A DNA stretch of 64,000 bases from Flexivirga oryzae. GTDB lineage: Bacteria > Actinomycetota > Actinomycetes > Actinomycetales > Dermatophilaceae. The position numbers were made by a program, and so were the translations under genes. Under the pieces are notes generated by a model. It searched no databases. It was not told the DNA's origin and saw only the letters and a list, made by a program, of their open reading frames with translations. The DNA lies in assembly GCF_014190805.1 (NCBI RefSeq), contig NZ_JACHVQ010000003.1, positions 62,001 through 126,000 on the forward strand, written 5' to 3'. The first letter of the stretch is position 1. Every line of letters starts with the position of its first letter. Shown here piece by piece: positions 1 to 8,067 of this stretch.

Positions 1-431
1 GTGCGCCCGCTCGCCGCGATCCCGACCACCGTGTCGTGCGGCCCCACCCCCAGGCCGTCGACGTCGGCGGCCGCTGTCTCGACGTCGTCCTCGGCGCCCT
101 CGACGGCCTCGACGAAGGCGCCTTCGCCGCCGGCGAGCAGCGCCGTCACCTGGCCGGGGTCGGTGTCGAAGGTCGGCGGGCACTCGACGGCGTCCAGCAA
201 CCCGAGCCGGCCGCTGGTGCCTGCGCCCAGGTAGATCAGCCGGCCGCCCGAACCCAGCGAGTCAGCAATCAGGTCAACCGCCTTGGCGATCTCCGGCAGC
301 GCGTGCCGGACCGCAACGGCGACGGTCCGGTCCTCGTCGTTCATCAGCTCGAGCACCTGCACGGTGTCCATCGCGTCCAGGCCGACGCTGCGCGGATTGC
401 GCGCCTCGGTGCCCAGGTCCCCGAGGTTCAT
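1..431 (-). CDS. murQ: N-acetylmuramic acid 6-phosphate etherase MurQ (3' end cut by window)
   Basis: MurQ cleaves the lactyl ether of MurNAc-6-phosphate to give GlcNAc-6-phosphate plus D-lactate during cytoplasmic cell-wall recycling. The 143 visible residues begin MNLGDLGTEARNP and carry the MurQ phosphosugar (SIS) motif YLGAGTSGRLGLLDAVECPP at residues 67-86. The ATG at 429-431 lies 2 bases after the stop of the upstream RpiR-type regulator, so the two are almost certainly co-transcribed and translationally coupled. About half of the protein lies outside the window. Confidence 0.93.
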   Translation of the reverse strand, partial: MNLGDLGTEARNPRSVGLDAMDTVQVLELMNDEDRTVAVAVRHALPEIAKAVDLIADSLGSGGRLIYLGAGTSGRLGLLDAVECPPTFDTDPGQVTALLAGGEGAFVEAVEGAEDDVETAAADVDGLGVGPHDTVVGIAASGR

Positions 432-433
432 CG

Positions 434-1363
434 CTACTTGCCCCTCCCGGCCGACCGGCGCCGCTTGAACGACTTGCCGTCCCGGACCGCCTGGTAGGTG
501 CGGGTCAGCGCCTCGGTGGTCGCCTCCAGCGAGGTCCGCGCGACGCCGACGAAGAGGAAGTCGACAACGGCCAGCTGGGCGGTGCGGCTGGCCAGGGCGC
601 CGGACCGGAACGCCGTCTCGCGCGCGGCGGTGGTCAGCACGATGTCGGCGTGGTCGACGATGGGGGCGCCGGAGAAGTTGGTGATGGCGATCGTCGTCGC
701 GCCCGCCTCCTTGGCTGCGGCCAGCGTCTCGATCACGTCCAGGGTGGCGCCGGAGTGCGAGATGCCGATCGCGACGTCGCCCGCGCCGAGCAGCACCGCC
801 GACGTCATCGCGCTGTGGAACTCGGTCCAGGCGAAGGCGATCCGGCCCGCCCGGATCAGCTTGTACTGCAGGTCCGTGGCGACCAGGCCGCTCGCCTGGA
901 CACCGAAGATCTCGACCCGGTCCGCCGCGGCCACCGCCGCGATCGCCGCGTCGAGGGCCGTCAGGTCCAGGTGCTCGGCGGTCTCCTGCAGGGCACGCAC
1001 CTCGTGGTGCACGATCGCGGCGACGATGTCCTCGGTCGACTCCGCCTCGTCCAGGTCGGCGGGCGGTTTGCGGGCGGGGCCGCCGAGCGCCGACTCGCGG
1101 GCGGCCGCGCCGGCGAGCGCCAGCCGCAGCTGCGGGTACCCGCCGAAACCGACACTGTGGCTGAACCGGGCCACCGTCGCGACGGAGGTGTCCGCACGGG
1201 ACGCCAGCTCGGTGATCGACAGTTGAGCGGCGGCCGCCGGATCCTTCAGCACCACCTCGGCGACGCGGTGCTCGGCAGGCTGCAACTGCGGGAGCGACGA
1301 CCTCATGCGCACGAGGACGTCACGGGTGGGGTCTGCCTTCAGGTCACTGGAATCCTTGGCCAT
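434..1363 (-). CDS. RpiR/MurR-family transcriptional regulator (HTH + SIS)
   Basis: A 309-residue regulator with an N-terminal RpiR-type helix-turn-helix (about residues 20-95, with SITELASRADTSVATVARFS as recognition region) and a C-terminal SIS sugar-phosphate domain (about 130-265, with GISHSGAT). Proteins of this type sense a phosphosugar; because murQ follows directly, MurNAc-6-phosphate is the likely ligand (inference). The ATG at 1363 is preferred over one 18 bases upstream because GGGA lies 7 bases before it. Position and coupling to murQ suggest local control of amino-sugar recycling. Confidence 0.9.
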   Translation of the reverse strand: MAKDSSDLKADPTRDVLVRMRSSLPQLQPAEHRVAEVVLKDPAAAAQLSITELASRADTSVATVARFSHSVGFGGYPQLRLALAGAAARESALGGPARKPPADLDEAESTEDIVAAIVHHEVRALQETAEHLDLTALDAAIAAVAAADRVEIFGVQASGLVATDLQYKLIRAGRIAFAWTEFHSAMTSAVLLGAGDVAIGISHSGATLDVIETLAAAKEAGATTIAITNFSGAPIVDHADIVLTTAARETAFRSGALASRTAQLAVVDFLFVGVARTSLEATTEALTRTYQAVRDGKSFKRRRSAGRGK

Positions 1364-1494
1364 GACGTCCCTTTCGAGCATCGGCGCGCGACGTGGCGAG
1401 GTGCGCTCTGCGGTCTGTGGTAGCCCCGAACCTCCTGCCGTTGTTGCTCGTCACTGTAGTCACCGTACGGAAACCTTATGCCAGCAGTGTGCCA

Positions 1495-1513
1495 GGAAAT
1501 GAAAATGATTCAC
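1495..1513. promoter_or_regulatory. weak candidate RpiR operator in the rpiR-murQ promoter region
   Basis: The 423-base gap 1364-1786 holds no gene. AT-rich for this genome, it contains GGAAAT-7 nt-ATTCAC, an imperfect dyad (4 of 6 positions symmetric) about 130 bases upstream of the regulator start. RpiR/MurR proteins often bind such AT-rich dyads near their own promoter. Support is weak; it rests on position and base composition only. Confidence 0.25.
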
Positions 1514-1735
1514 ATAGGTCGGTGTGTGCGGTGGTTGGTCCATGCCTGTTCATTCGATGCGATCGGTCGGGGCGTGCGATCGGCAACAGCGGACGACAAC
1601 CCCGGGTCGGGCGCCAGCGTCAAACGCATGACCAATAGTGCATGCTCCGTCGCGCGTCCCGGCACGAAATTGCAAAATTCACCGCACTCTGGGAAATCCC
1701 TGAAAACGACTACCCTGCCCGGATCCGGACAGCAA

Positions 1736-1771
1736 GGGACCCAGCCGGGCCACTGCACCCGGCTGGGTCCC
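1736..1771 (-). terminator. hairpin terminator after the acyl-CoA synthetase gene
   Basis: A perfect 14-bp stem (arms 1736-1749 and 1758-1771, starting GGGACCCAGCCGGG) with an 8-base loop lies 15 bases beyond the stop of the minus-strand gene ending at 1787. There is no long T run, as usual for high-GC actinobacteria. It separates this operon from the rpiR-murQ unit. Confidence 0.75.
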
Positions 1772-1786
1772 TCGTTGTCGCCGTGC

Positions 1787-3319
1787 TCAGCTCACGGCGC
1801 GTTCGCGGCCCGCCCAGTACGGCTCCCGCAGCTTGAACTTCTGCAGCTTCCCGGTCGCGGTGCGCGGCAGTTCGGCGACGAAGTCGATCTGCTTGGGGCA
1901 CTTGTAGCCGGCGAGGCGGTCCCGGCAGTGCGCGATCAGGGCCTCGCCGGTCAGCTCGTCGTCGTCGGTGACGACCAGCGCGATGACGCGTTCACCCCAC
2001 TTCGCGTCGGGTATGCCGATCACGGCCACCTCGCGGACGGCGTCGTGCGACGTCAACGCGTCCTCGACCTCGATCGAGGAGACGTTCTCGCCACCGGAGA
2101 CGATGACGTCCTTCTTCCGGTCGGAGATGACCAGGTAGCCGTCCTCGTCCAGGTAGCCGCCGTCCCCGGTGTGGAACCAGCCGCCCTCCTGCGCCTTCGC
2201 GGTGGCGTCCGGCTGCTCCCAGTAGCCGTCCAGGTTGTGGTTGGACGCCGACAGCACCTCGCCGTCGGTGTCGATGGCCATCCGGCAGCCGAGCGCCGGG
2301 ACGCCGGCCCGCATCAGCCGCCGGGCGCGCTCGGTCGTCGGCAGGTCGTCCCACTCGGCGCGGGCCCGGTTGATGGTGATCACCGGGGAGGTCTCGGTGA
2401 GCCCGTAGATCTGCAGGAACTCCCAGCCCAGCTCGTTCATGACCCGCTCGATGGTCCGGGACGGCGGCGGCGCGCCGGCACAGATGACGCGCACCCGGTC
2501 CCGCCCCGGGACGGGACCGTCCCAGTCCTGCGCGGCGTCGAGGACCGCGTTGATCACCGCGGGTGCGGCGCACATCAACGTCACGCCGTGCTCCTCGACG
2601 CGCCGCAGGATCTCCGGGCCGTCGACCTTGCGCAGCATGATGTGCCGGCCGCCGAGCCCGGTCACCGCGTACGGCATACCCCAGCCGTTGACGTGGAACT
2701 GCGGCAGTGTGTGCAGGTAGACGTCGCGGTCGGTGACGGTCGAGTGCAGCGCGAAGGTGGTGGCGTTCAGCCACAGGCTGCGGTGGGTGAGCTGGACGCC
2801 CTTGGGCCGGGCCGTGGTGCCGGAGGTGTAGTTGATCGTCGCGGTCGCCGCCTCGTCCGGTGCCTCCCACGGGCGGGGTTCGGCGCCGCGGGAGTACAGG
2901 TCCCCGTCGTCCTCGCCGAGCACGAACTTGTGCGGCGCGTCGATCGCGGCCAGCTTGTCCGCGAGCTCGGGGTCGGCATACACGACCTGCGCCCCGCTGT
3001 GCGCGACGATGTAGTCCAGCTCCGGCTGCGCCAGCCGGAAGTTCACCGGCACCAGCACCCGGCCCCAGCCGCTCACGCCGAAGAACGAGGTCATCAGCCG
3101 GGCGGAGTTCTGCGAGATGACGGCCACCCGGCCACCGACCGGCACGCCGAGCTCGTCGAGCCGGGCCGCCTGCGCGGCCGCGTCGGCGGCCAGCTGCCGG
3201 TAGGTCAGCGAACCGAGCGAGGGGGCCGGCTGGTCCGGTTCGTCGACGACGCCGATCCGGTCGGGGTAGACATGGGCGGCGCGGTCGAGGAAATCGCGCA
3301 CGGTCAGCGGGTAGAACAC
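1787..3319 (-). CDS. AMP-forming acyl-CoA synthetase (fatty acid/carboxylate-CoA ligase)
   Basis: This 510-residue ANL-superfamily enzyme should activate a carboxylic acid with ATP and CoA. Visible motifs: P-loop YTSGTTARPKG, adenylation motif YGLTETSP, the GWFHTGDGGYLDEDG hinge region, DRKKDVIVSGGENVS, and the C-terminal catalytic lysine in TATGKLQKFKLR. The GTG at 3319 is chosen because GGAGG precedes it by 5 bases; upstream in-frame codons read unlike protein. It lies 81 bases behind a response regulator on the same strand, with a carboxylate transporter further upstream, so the substrate may be a short- or medium-chain acid (inference). Confidence 0.88.
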   Translation of the reverse strand: MFYPLTVRDFLDRAAHVYPDRIGVVDEPDQPAPSLGSLTYRQLAADAAAQAARLDELGVPVGGRVAVISQNSARLMTSFFGVSGWGRVLVPVNFRLAQPELDYIVAHSGAQVVYADPELADKLAAIDAPHKFVLGEDDGDLYSRGAEPRPWEAPDEAATATINYTSGTTARPKGVQLTHRSLWLNATTFALHSTVTDRDVYLHTLPQFHVNGWGMPYAVTGLGGRHIMLRKVDGPEILRRVEEHGVTLMCAAPAVINAVLDAAQDWDGPVPGRDRVRVICAGAPPPSRTIERVMNELGWEFLQIYGLTETSPVITINRARAEWDDLPTTERARRLMRAGVPALGCRMAIDTDGEVLSASNHNLDGYWEQPDATAKAQEGGWFHTGDGGYLDEDGYLVISDRKKDVIVSGGENVSSIEVEDALTSHDAVREVAVIGIPDAKWGERVIALVVTDDDELTGEALIAHCRDRLAGYKCPKQIDFVAELPRTATGKLQKFKLREPYWAGRERAVS

Positions 3320-3400
3320 CAGAACCTCCAACGGACTTGCATGGGTGTGAGGTGGATTACACCGGTCCTGCGCGCCGCGCGGCACCCCCATCTGGGTAGG

Positions 3401-4036
3401 TCAGAGCAGCCGTTTCTCGCTGGCGCGGGTGATGACCTCGATGCGGTTGCGGGCACCGAGCTTGCGCATGCAGCTCTGCAGGTAGGCCTTGACCGTGTTG
3501 CGGGTGATGCCGAGCACCTCCCCGATCTCCGGGTTGGTCCGGCCCCGGGCGACCTGCAGCAGCACGTCGTACTCCCGCTCGGTGATTCCCGCGGCACGCA
3601 GCGCCTCCTGCAGTTCGCCGACGCTCCCGGTCGGGTCCAGCCGGGGGTCGAGGACCACCTCACCGGCACAGATGCGGCGCAGCCCCGACACCAGGTCACC
3701 AGAGGCGGCGTCCTTGAGCAGCGCGCCGTGCGCACCGGCCGCGAGCGCCCTGCCGACCGCCGGATGGTCGCTGTATGCCGTGAAGATGACCACGTGACTG
3801 CCCGGCGATGCGGCGAGCAGCGGGCGTACCGCCTCCGAGCCGGTCGTGCCGGGCATGCTCAGGTCGAGCAGCACGACCTGCGGCCGCAGCCGGCCCACCT
3901 CCGGGATCGCGGCGTCGGAGGTCGCCGCACGGCCCACCACCTGCAGGTCGGGTGCGTGCGCGAAGAGCGTCTCGACGCCGCCGCTGACCAGCGGGTGGTC
4001 GTCGACGACATACACCGTGACCGTGCCGCCGGTCAC
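3401..4036 (-). CDS. NarL/LuxR-family response regulator
   Basis: A 211-residue response regulator: receiver domain with acidic pocket VVDDHP and phospho-acceptor Asp58 in LLDLSMPG, then a GerE/LuxR helix-turn-helix (GITEREYDVLLQVARG, NPEIGEVLGITRNTVKAYL). The GTG start at 4036 overlaps the stop of the upstream histidine kinase in a GTGA tetranucleotide, so the pair is coupled. Its probable targets are the neighbouring transporter and acyl-CoA synthetase genes (inference from operon layout). Confidence 0.93.
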   Translation of the reverse strand: MTGGTVTVYVVDDHPLVSGGVETLFAHAPDLQVVGRAATSDAAIPEVGRLRPQVVLLDLSMPGTTGSEAVRPLLAASPGSHVVIFTAYSDHPAVGRALAAGAHGALLKDAASGDLVSGLRRICAGEVVLDPRLDPTGSVGELQEALRAAGITEREYDVLLQVARGRTNPEIGEVLGITRNTVKAYLQSCMRKLGARNRIEVITRASEKRLL

Positions 4037-5181
4037 GTGTCCTGCGGCAGCCAACCGCGTGCGGTGCCGCCTTCACCCGCCTCGTGGACGAACTCGAACC
4101 AGCCGCCGAGGCGGCCGAATTCCTCTGTCAGCGAGGCGATCCCGATCCCCGGCTGCCGGGTGTCCGACGGCGGGTCGGCCCCGTCGTCGGACACCGCGAT
4201 CAGCACCCCGTCGTCCTGTGCCGCGAGGCTGACCACCACGCAGGACGCGTCGGCGTGCTTCTCCACGTTGAGCAGCGACTCGCGCACGCACCGGCGCAGG
4301 CACGCGGCGCGCAGGTCGTCGAGCGGCGGTATGGCGGACAGCGCCACCAGCCGGGTCGTCACCCCGCAGCGCTCCTGGTAGGCGGCGCAGTCCGCCGACA
4401 GCGCCGTGCGCAGGTCGGCGGAGGAGTCGTCGCGGTCCCGGCGCAGCCCGGCCACGCACTCCCGCAACCCCATCGCCGCCTCGCCGATGCGGTTCTCCAT
4501 GTCCTTCAGCCGGTCGCTGACCTGCTCGGAGCAGCCCGGGCTGCCGGCCAGGTCGCGGATCTCCACGCCGATCCGGAACAGCAACGCGCCGACGCTGTCG
4601 TGCAGGTCGAGGGCCAGCTCCTGCCGGGTGCCGCTGACCGCCTTGGTCCGCTCGGTGCGCACCTGCTGCGCGACGTCGAGCGCGAGCGAGGTCGCCGTGC
4701 CGAGCTGTTCGAACTGCCCCATCAGCCGGTCGGTGGCGGTCAACCGGTCGCGGTGGCCGACATACACCACGGACCGGGTGCCGTCGGCGGCCTCGATCGG
4801 GACGGCCGCCATGGTGTGCACGCCCTCGTCGGCGACGGGCGCGTCGAAGTGGTGGGTGATCCGGGAGGACTTGACGTAGTGCGCGACCACCTGGGGGCGG
4901 CCGGTCGCGCTCGCCTTGCCGCCCAGCCCGAGACCGACCGGGACGACCAGGTCGTGCAGGCTGGGGGTCTCGGTGCCGGACCAGTGCCGCAGCACGAGCA
5001 GGTCACCGTCCTCGACCCGGCCACCGAGCGCGATGGCCGTGCCGAGGCCGGAGCGGGCCCGCTCGACGGCCGCGTGCAGGATCCGGTCCTGGTCCAGGGA
5101 CAGCACCAGCTCCCGGTAGGAGAGCAGGAGGTCCCGCATGGCGTCAGCACGCCACGCGGCCTCCTGGCTGGGTTCGCCCAC
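4033..5181 (-). CDS. GAF-domain sensor histidine kinase (HisKA_3/NarL type)
   Basis: A 382-residue cytoplasmic kinase without membrane segments. A GAF-like domain occupies about residues 20-175, followed by a HisKA_3 dimerisation box with phospho-acceptor His194 (LDLHDSVGAL) and a GHKL ATPase domain with N-box SLLNVEKHA and GIGIASL. It should phosphorylate the response regulator encoded just downstream (4-base overlap). A soluble GAF sensor next to a YaaH/GPR1-type transporter and an acyl-CoA synthetase suggests sensing of carboxylate or energy status. The GTG at 5181 lies 24 bases after the transporter stop. Confidence 0.92.
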   Translation of the reverse strand: MGEPSQEAAWRADAMRDLLLSYRELVLSLDQDRILHAAVERARSGLGTAIALGGRVEDGDLLVLRHWSGTETPSLHDLVVPVGLGLGGKASATGRPQVVAHYVKSSRITHHFDAPVADEGVHTMAAVPIEAADGTRSVVYVGHRDRLTATDRLMGQFEQLGTATSLALDVAQQVRTERTKAVSGTRQELALDLHDSVGALLFRIGVEIRDLAGSPGCSEQVSDRLKDMENRIGEAAMGLRECVAGLRRDRDDSSADLRTALSADCAAYQERCGVTTRLVALSAIPPLDDLRAACLRRCVRESLLNVEKHADASCVVVSLAAQDDGVLIAVSDDGADPPSDTRQPGIGIASLTEEFGRLGGWFEFVHEAGEGGTARGWLPQDT

Positions 5182-5205
5182 GACGCTCAGTATCCGGTGC
5201 CGGTC

Positions 5206-5787
5206 CTAGGAAAGCGGGCCCACGGGCAGGACTTTGCGCCCAAAGGTCGCTGCGATGAGACCACCGGCTCCGTGGTACCAGCCGAGCACGGCGAAGATCA
5301 GCGTCAACCAGCCGGACGTCTTCTCCAGGCCGGTGTTGCCGGAGTGGATGCCGAGCGCCAGCAGCACGAACGCCGCCAGCAGCAGCGCGAAGACCGCCAC
5401 CAGCACCATGTCGGTCCTGAGCGAGGCGATGAGGAAGAAGAACGTCAGGATCGCGAACATCGCCAGGAACACGGTGAGCGCGCTGCTGACCGCGAGCTGG
5501 TCCTTCACCGCGGCGCCGGCGGAGGCCACCTTGCCGGCATACCGCTCCTCGATCAGCCCGTAGATGATCCAGAACGGTCCGTAGCTGCCGAAGACGACCG
5601 CGCCGAACAGGTTGCCGCGGATCACCTCCAGGACGGCGACGACCACCTGCACCAGGCCGCCGAAGAGGAACGCCATCGGGATGACGATCGCGGCGCCGTT
5701 CGCGTCGACGAGCTGCGCGTTGTAGAGGCCGAGCATGAACGAGTTGGTGGAGAAGGCGAGGACCGCCCAGGCTCCGGGATCGGCCAT
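5206..5787 (-). CDS. GPR1/FUN34/YaaH-type (acetate/succinate) transporter; start uncertain, possible frameshift
   Basis: A membrane protein of about 193 residues with six hydrophobic segments. The region ADPGAWAVLAFSTNSFMLGL sits where family members have their NPAPLGL signature, followed by a conserved-looking FGGLVQVVVAVLEV and GNLFGAVVFGSYGPFW. Family members take up acetate or succinate. The ATG at 5787 has no ribosome site. A different frame starts at ATG 5852, with GGAAG upstream, and reads MTTLTEREAVEQLAPAPLPD, a natural-looking N-terminus that would need a one-base frame change near 5790 to join this protein. Either the true gene is frameshifted or translation starts at 5787. It heads the kinase-regulator-ligase operon. 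Confidence 0.75.
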   Translation of the reverse strand: MADPGAWAVLAFSTNSFMLGLYNAQLVDANGAAIVIPMAFLFGGLVQVVVAVLEVIRGNLFGAVVFGSYGPFWIIYGLIEERYAGKVASAGAAVKDQLAVSSALTVFLAMFAILTFFFLIASLRTDMVLVAVFALLLAAFVLLALGIHSGNTGLEKTSGWLTLIFAVLGWYHGAGGLIAATFGRKVLPVGPLS

Positions 5788-5889
5788 CGCGGGTCGGGCA
5801 GGGGCGCTGGTGCCAGCTGCTCGACGGCCTCGCGTTCGGTCAGAGTGGTCATGCGAACTTCCGTTCTCCGGGGATGTGACGGGCACACT

Positions 5890-5908
5890 GTGACGTGCGC
5901 CACGTCAC
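5890..5908. promoter_or_regulatory. candidate operator: GTGACGTG-3-CACGTCAC
   Basis: A perfect 8-bp inverted repeat with a 3-base centre, 37 bases upstream of the ATG at 5852 that opens the transporter-kinase-regulator-ligase operon. Its spacing does not match the 16-bp CRP/GlxR site. It may bind the adjacent LuxR-type regulator or another repressor/activator. Confidence 0.5.
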
Positions 5909-5970
5909 CCCCACTACCTCCAGATGGAGGTGAGACGCGGAAGAGACCGTTGCGGCAGGGGTATGGCGGG

Positions 5971-7305
5971 TCAGTGGATCCGCGCCGGCGCGAACGCCGC
6001 CGAGCTACGGGCGTAGCCGATGGCCAGCGCGACCGCGCCCGCGATCACGGCGGTGCTGGGCGACAGGGTCGCGGCGAAACCGCCTGCCAGCACCACGATC
6101 CCGGGGTGCATCGTCCACAGGACGCCCATGCCTCGGCCGGGTCCGGTGCCCATCAGCCCGCCAGGTGCCGGGCCCTTGTGCGCGTAGAGCAGCTGGCCGC
6201 CGCTGACCAGCAGGGCGGCGCCGAGGCCGTATGCCGCGGCGCTCGACCCGGACCCGGTCGCCGCGCCGACGACGGTCACGACGACGAACTGCAGGACGGC
6301 CACCGGTGCCAGGTGCAGGATCGCCTCGTGCATCCAGGACAGCCCGAGCAGCGACTGGTCGCCAGCGGCGGCGGCCTGTCCCTGCAGGCCCCGGGTGAGG
6401 CCGGTCGTCGCGATGTGCGCGGCGACCAGCAGGATCGGCAGCAGCAGCGGTGAGTCGGCGTTCTGCACGGCGTGCAGCCCGACGAGGACGAGCGCGATCA
6501 CCTCGAGCACCGCCCAGCCGAGCGAGGAGGTCCAGGTCCGCAGGATGCCGTAGACGTCGGCCAGGATCACCGTGACGTTCGGTCCGGCGATCCGGATGCG
6601 CTCGGGCGTGTGACGCAGCTTCAGCGAGAACGCCTGCGCCCGGGCCCGCCGGGTGTCGGAGACGATGAGCGAGGAGGTCACCGCCTCGGACAGCAGCGAC
6701 TGGCGCAGCAGCACCGGGGCGGGCAGCGCCTCGACGAGCGGCCAGCTCGCCATACCCCCGATCGGCGCGTGCCCACGCGCCTGACCGCGCAGCCAGGACT
6801 GCACGATCAGCAGGCCGCCGAGCAGCCCGATGACCGCACCGATCGCCAGCGCCAGCGGGTTGCCCTGCGACATGGCGAACCCGATCGGGACGGCCACGCC
6901 GAGACACAGGCACGCGGTCATCACCATCAGCTGGCTGCCCCACCAGGAGTCGCGCAGGGTCAGTCGCCTGGGCAGGTCCGTGGCCACCACGAATTCGATG
7001 TGCCCGGGCTCGGGGAGCACCGGCCCGCGCGCGGAGCCGACCTTGAAGGCGACGGCGGCGATCACCAGCACCACGAGGACGGCGATGCCGATCGTGGCGA
7101 ACGGCTGCTGCTCGAAGAAGCGCGTGATCCCCGGCCATTCGCCGAAGACGTAGTGCGCGAGCATCGACCCGTAGACCGTGCCGACCAGCGCCGCGAGGTA
7201 GGCGCCGAACAGCGAGGAGGACATCGGGCCGCCCTCGCCGCGGTAGCGCAATTCGTAGGCGTCCGAGAGCCTTTCGCGCTCCGCCGGGGTCGCCTTGGCC
7301 GCCAT
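5971..7305 (-). CDS. polytopic membrane protein, putative ABC exporter membrane subunit
   Basis: A 444-residue protein with roughly nine to ten hydrophobic segments, two near the N-terminus (about residues 27-52 and 70-90) and four packed into the last 160 residues. I cannot assign it to a named family. Its ATG (7303-7305) shares one base with the stop of the upstream ABC ATPase, so it is probably the transmembrane partner of that ATPase. A CPBP-family protein precedes both genes on the same strand. Confidence 0.75.
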   Translation of the reverse strand: MAAKATPAERERLSDAYELRYRGEGGPMSSSLFGAYLAALVGTVYGSMLAHYVFGEWPGITRFFEQQPFATIGIAVLVVLVIAAVAFKVGSARGPVLPEPGHIEFVVATDLPRRLTLRDSWWGSQLMVMTACLCLGVAVPIGFAMSQGNPLALAIGAVIGLLGGLLIVQSWLRGQARGHAPIGGMASWPLVEALPAPVLLRQSLLSEAVTSSLIVSDTRRARAQAFSLKLRHTPERIRIAGPNVTVILADVYGILRTWTSSLGWAVLEVIALVLVGLHAVQNADSPLLLPILLVAAHIATTGLTRGLQGQAAAAGDQSLLGLSWMHEAILHLAPVAVLQFVVVTVVGAATGSGSSAAAYGLGAALLVSGGQLLYAHKGPAPGGLMGTGPGRGMGVLWTMHPGIVVLAGGFAATLSPSTAVIAGAVALAIGYARSSAAFAPARIH

Positions 7306-8030
7306 CACTTGCCCTGCGGGAAACGCACGGTGCGGGTCGCGGTCTCCGCGAGCGTCTTGTCGTGACACACCCACACGACGGCGCCGCCGGCGGCGGCGCG
7401 CTCCTGCAGGACCTCACCGAGCAGGGCTCGGCGCTCCTCGTCCAGGCGCTGCTCCGGCTCGTCGAGCACCAGCAGCCCGGACGGTCGCAGCAGCACCATC
7501 GCCAGCTCGACGAGTTGCCGCTGGCCCGAGGACAGTTCGGCCAGATAGCGGTTGCCGAACTGCAGGATGTCCAACCGGTTGAGCACCGCTGCGATGCGTT
7601 CACCGGCACCGTCCCGGTCACCGCCCCAGGTCTGGTCGATCAGGATCAGGTGGTCGGCGACGGTCAGGTCCCGGTAACCGGCGACCGGCCCGATCAGTGG
7701 CGCGATCACCCGACGGGTCGCCGGATCACGCTCGTCGATCGGCAGGTCGTCCATGGTGACCGTGCCACCGGTGGGCTGCAGGTTGCCGGTCAGCACGCGC
7801 AGGAACGTCGTCTTACCGGCACCGTTGGCGCCCAGGATGGCGACGTTCTCACCGGGTCTCACGGTCAGCGAGGTGGGCGGCAGCATCGTCACCTCGCCCT
7901 GGACGCAGGTGACCTTGTCGGCCTTGATCTGCCGGAACAGCGCTCCCTTGACCGGCGCCGCCGGCTGCTCGGGTGCCGGTGTCCTCGGCTGTTTGCTCGC
8001 CGGTGGCTTCGAGCCCTTGCGTTTGCTCAT
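7305..8030 (-). CDS. ABC transporter ATP-binding protein
   Basis: A 241-residue ATPase with Walker A GANGAGKT (residues 67-74), signature LSSGQRQLVELA, Walker B LLVLDEPEQ and an H-loop in WVCHDKT. A positively charged, proline-rich stretch of about 30 residues precedes the domain. The glutamate-glutamine pair after Walker B (DEPEQRLD) replaces the usual DEPTSGLD. The gene sits between a CPBP protein and a polytopic membrane protein, with a one-base overlap to the latter, pointing to a small exporter. Confidence 0.9.
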   Translation of the reverse strand: MSKRKGSKPPASKQPRTPAPEQPAAPVKGALFRQIKADKVTCVQGEVTMLPPTSLTVRPGENVAILGANGAGKTTFLRVLTGNLQPTGGTVTMDDLPIDERDPATRRVIAPLIGPVAGYRDLTVADHLILIDQTWGGDRDGAGERIAAVLNRLDILQFGNRYLAELSSGQRQLVELAMVLLRPSGLLVLDEPEQRLDEERRALLGEVLQERAAAGGAVVWVCHDKTLAETATRTVRFPQGK

Positions 8031-8067
8031 GCTCGCCGCCGCGCCTCTCCCTCGCCCCGGCCGGCGC

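Noticed and set aside
1478..4381. 967-codon open frame on the plus strand
   Set aside because: It runs antisense to four clear genes with strong family motifs. Its product is Arg/Gly/Val-rich low-complexity sequence, a usual shadow in high-GC DNA.
4084..6453. 789-codon plus-strand open frame, and similar long ones at 17146, 20049, 29716 and 26435
   Set aside because: All are antisense to recognised genes and have compositionally biased, motif-free products.
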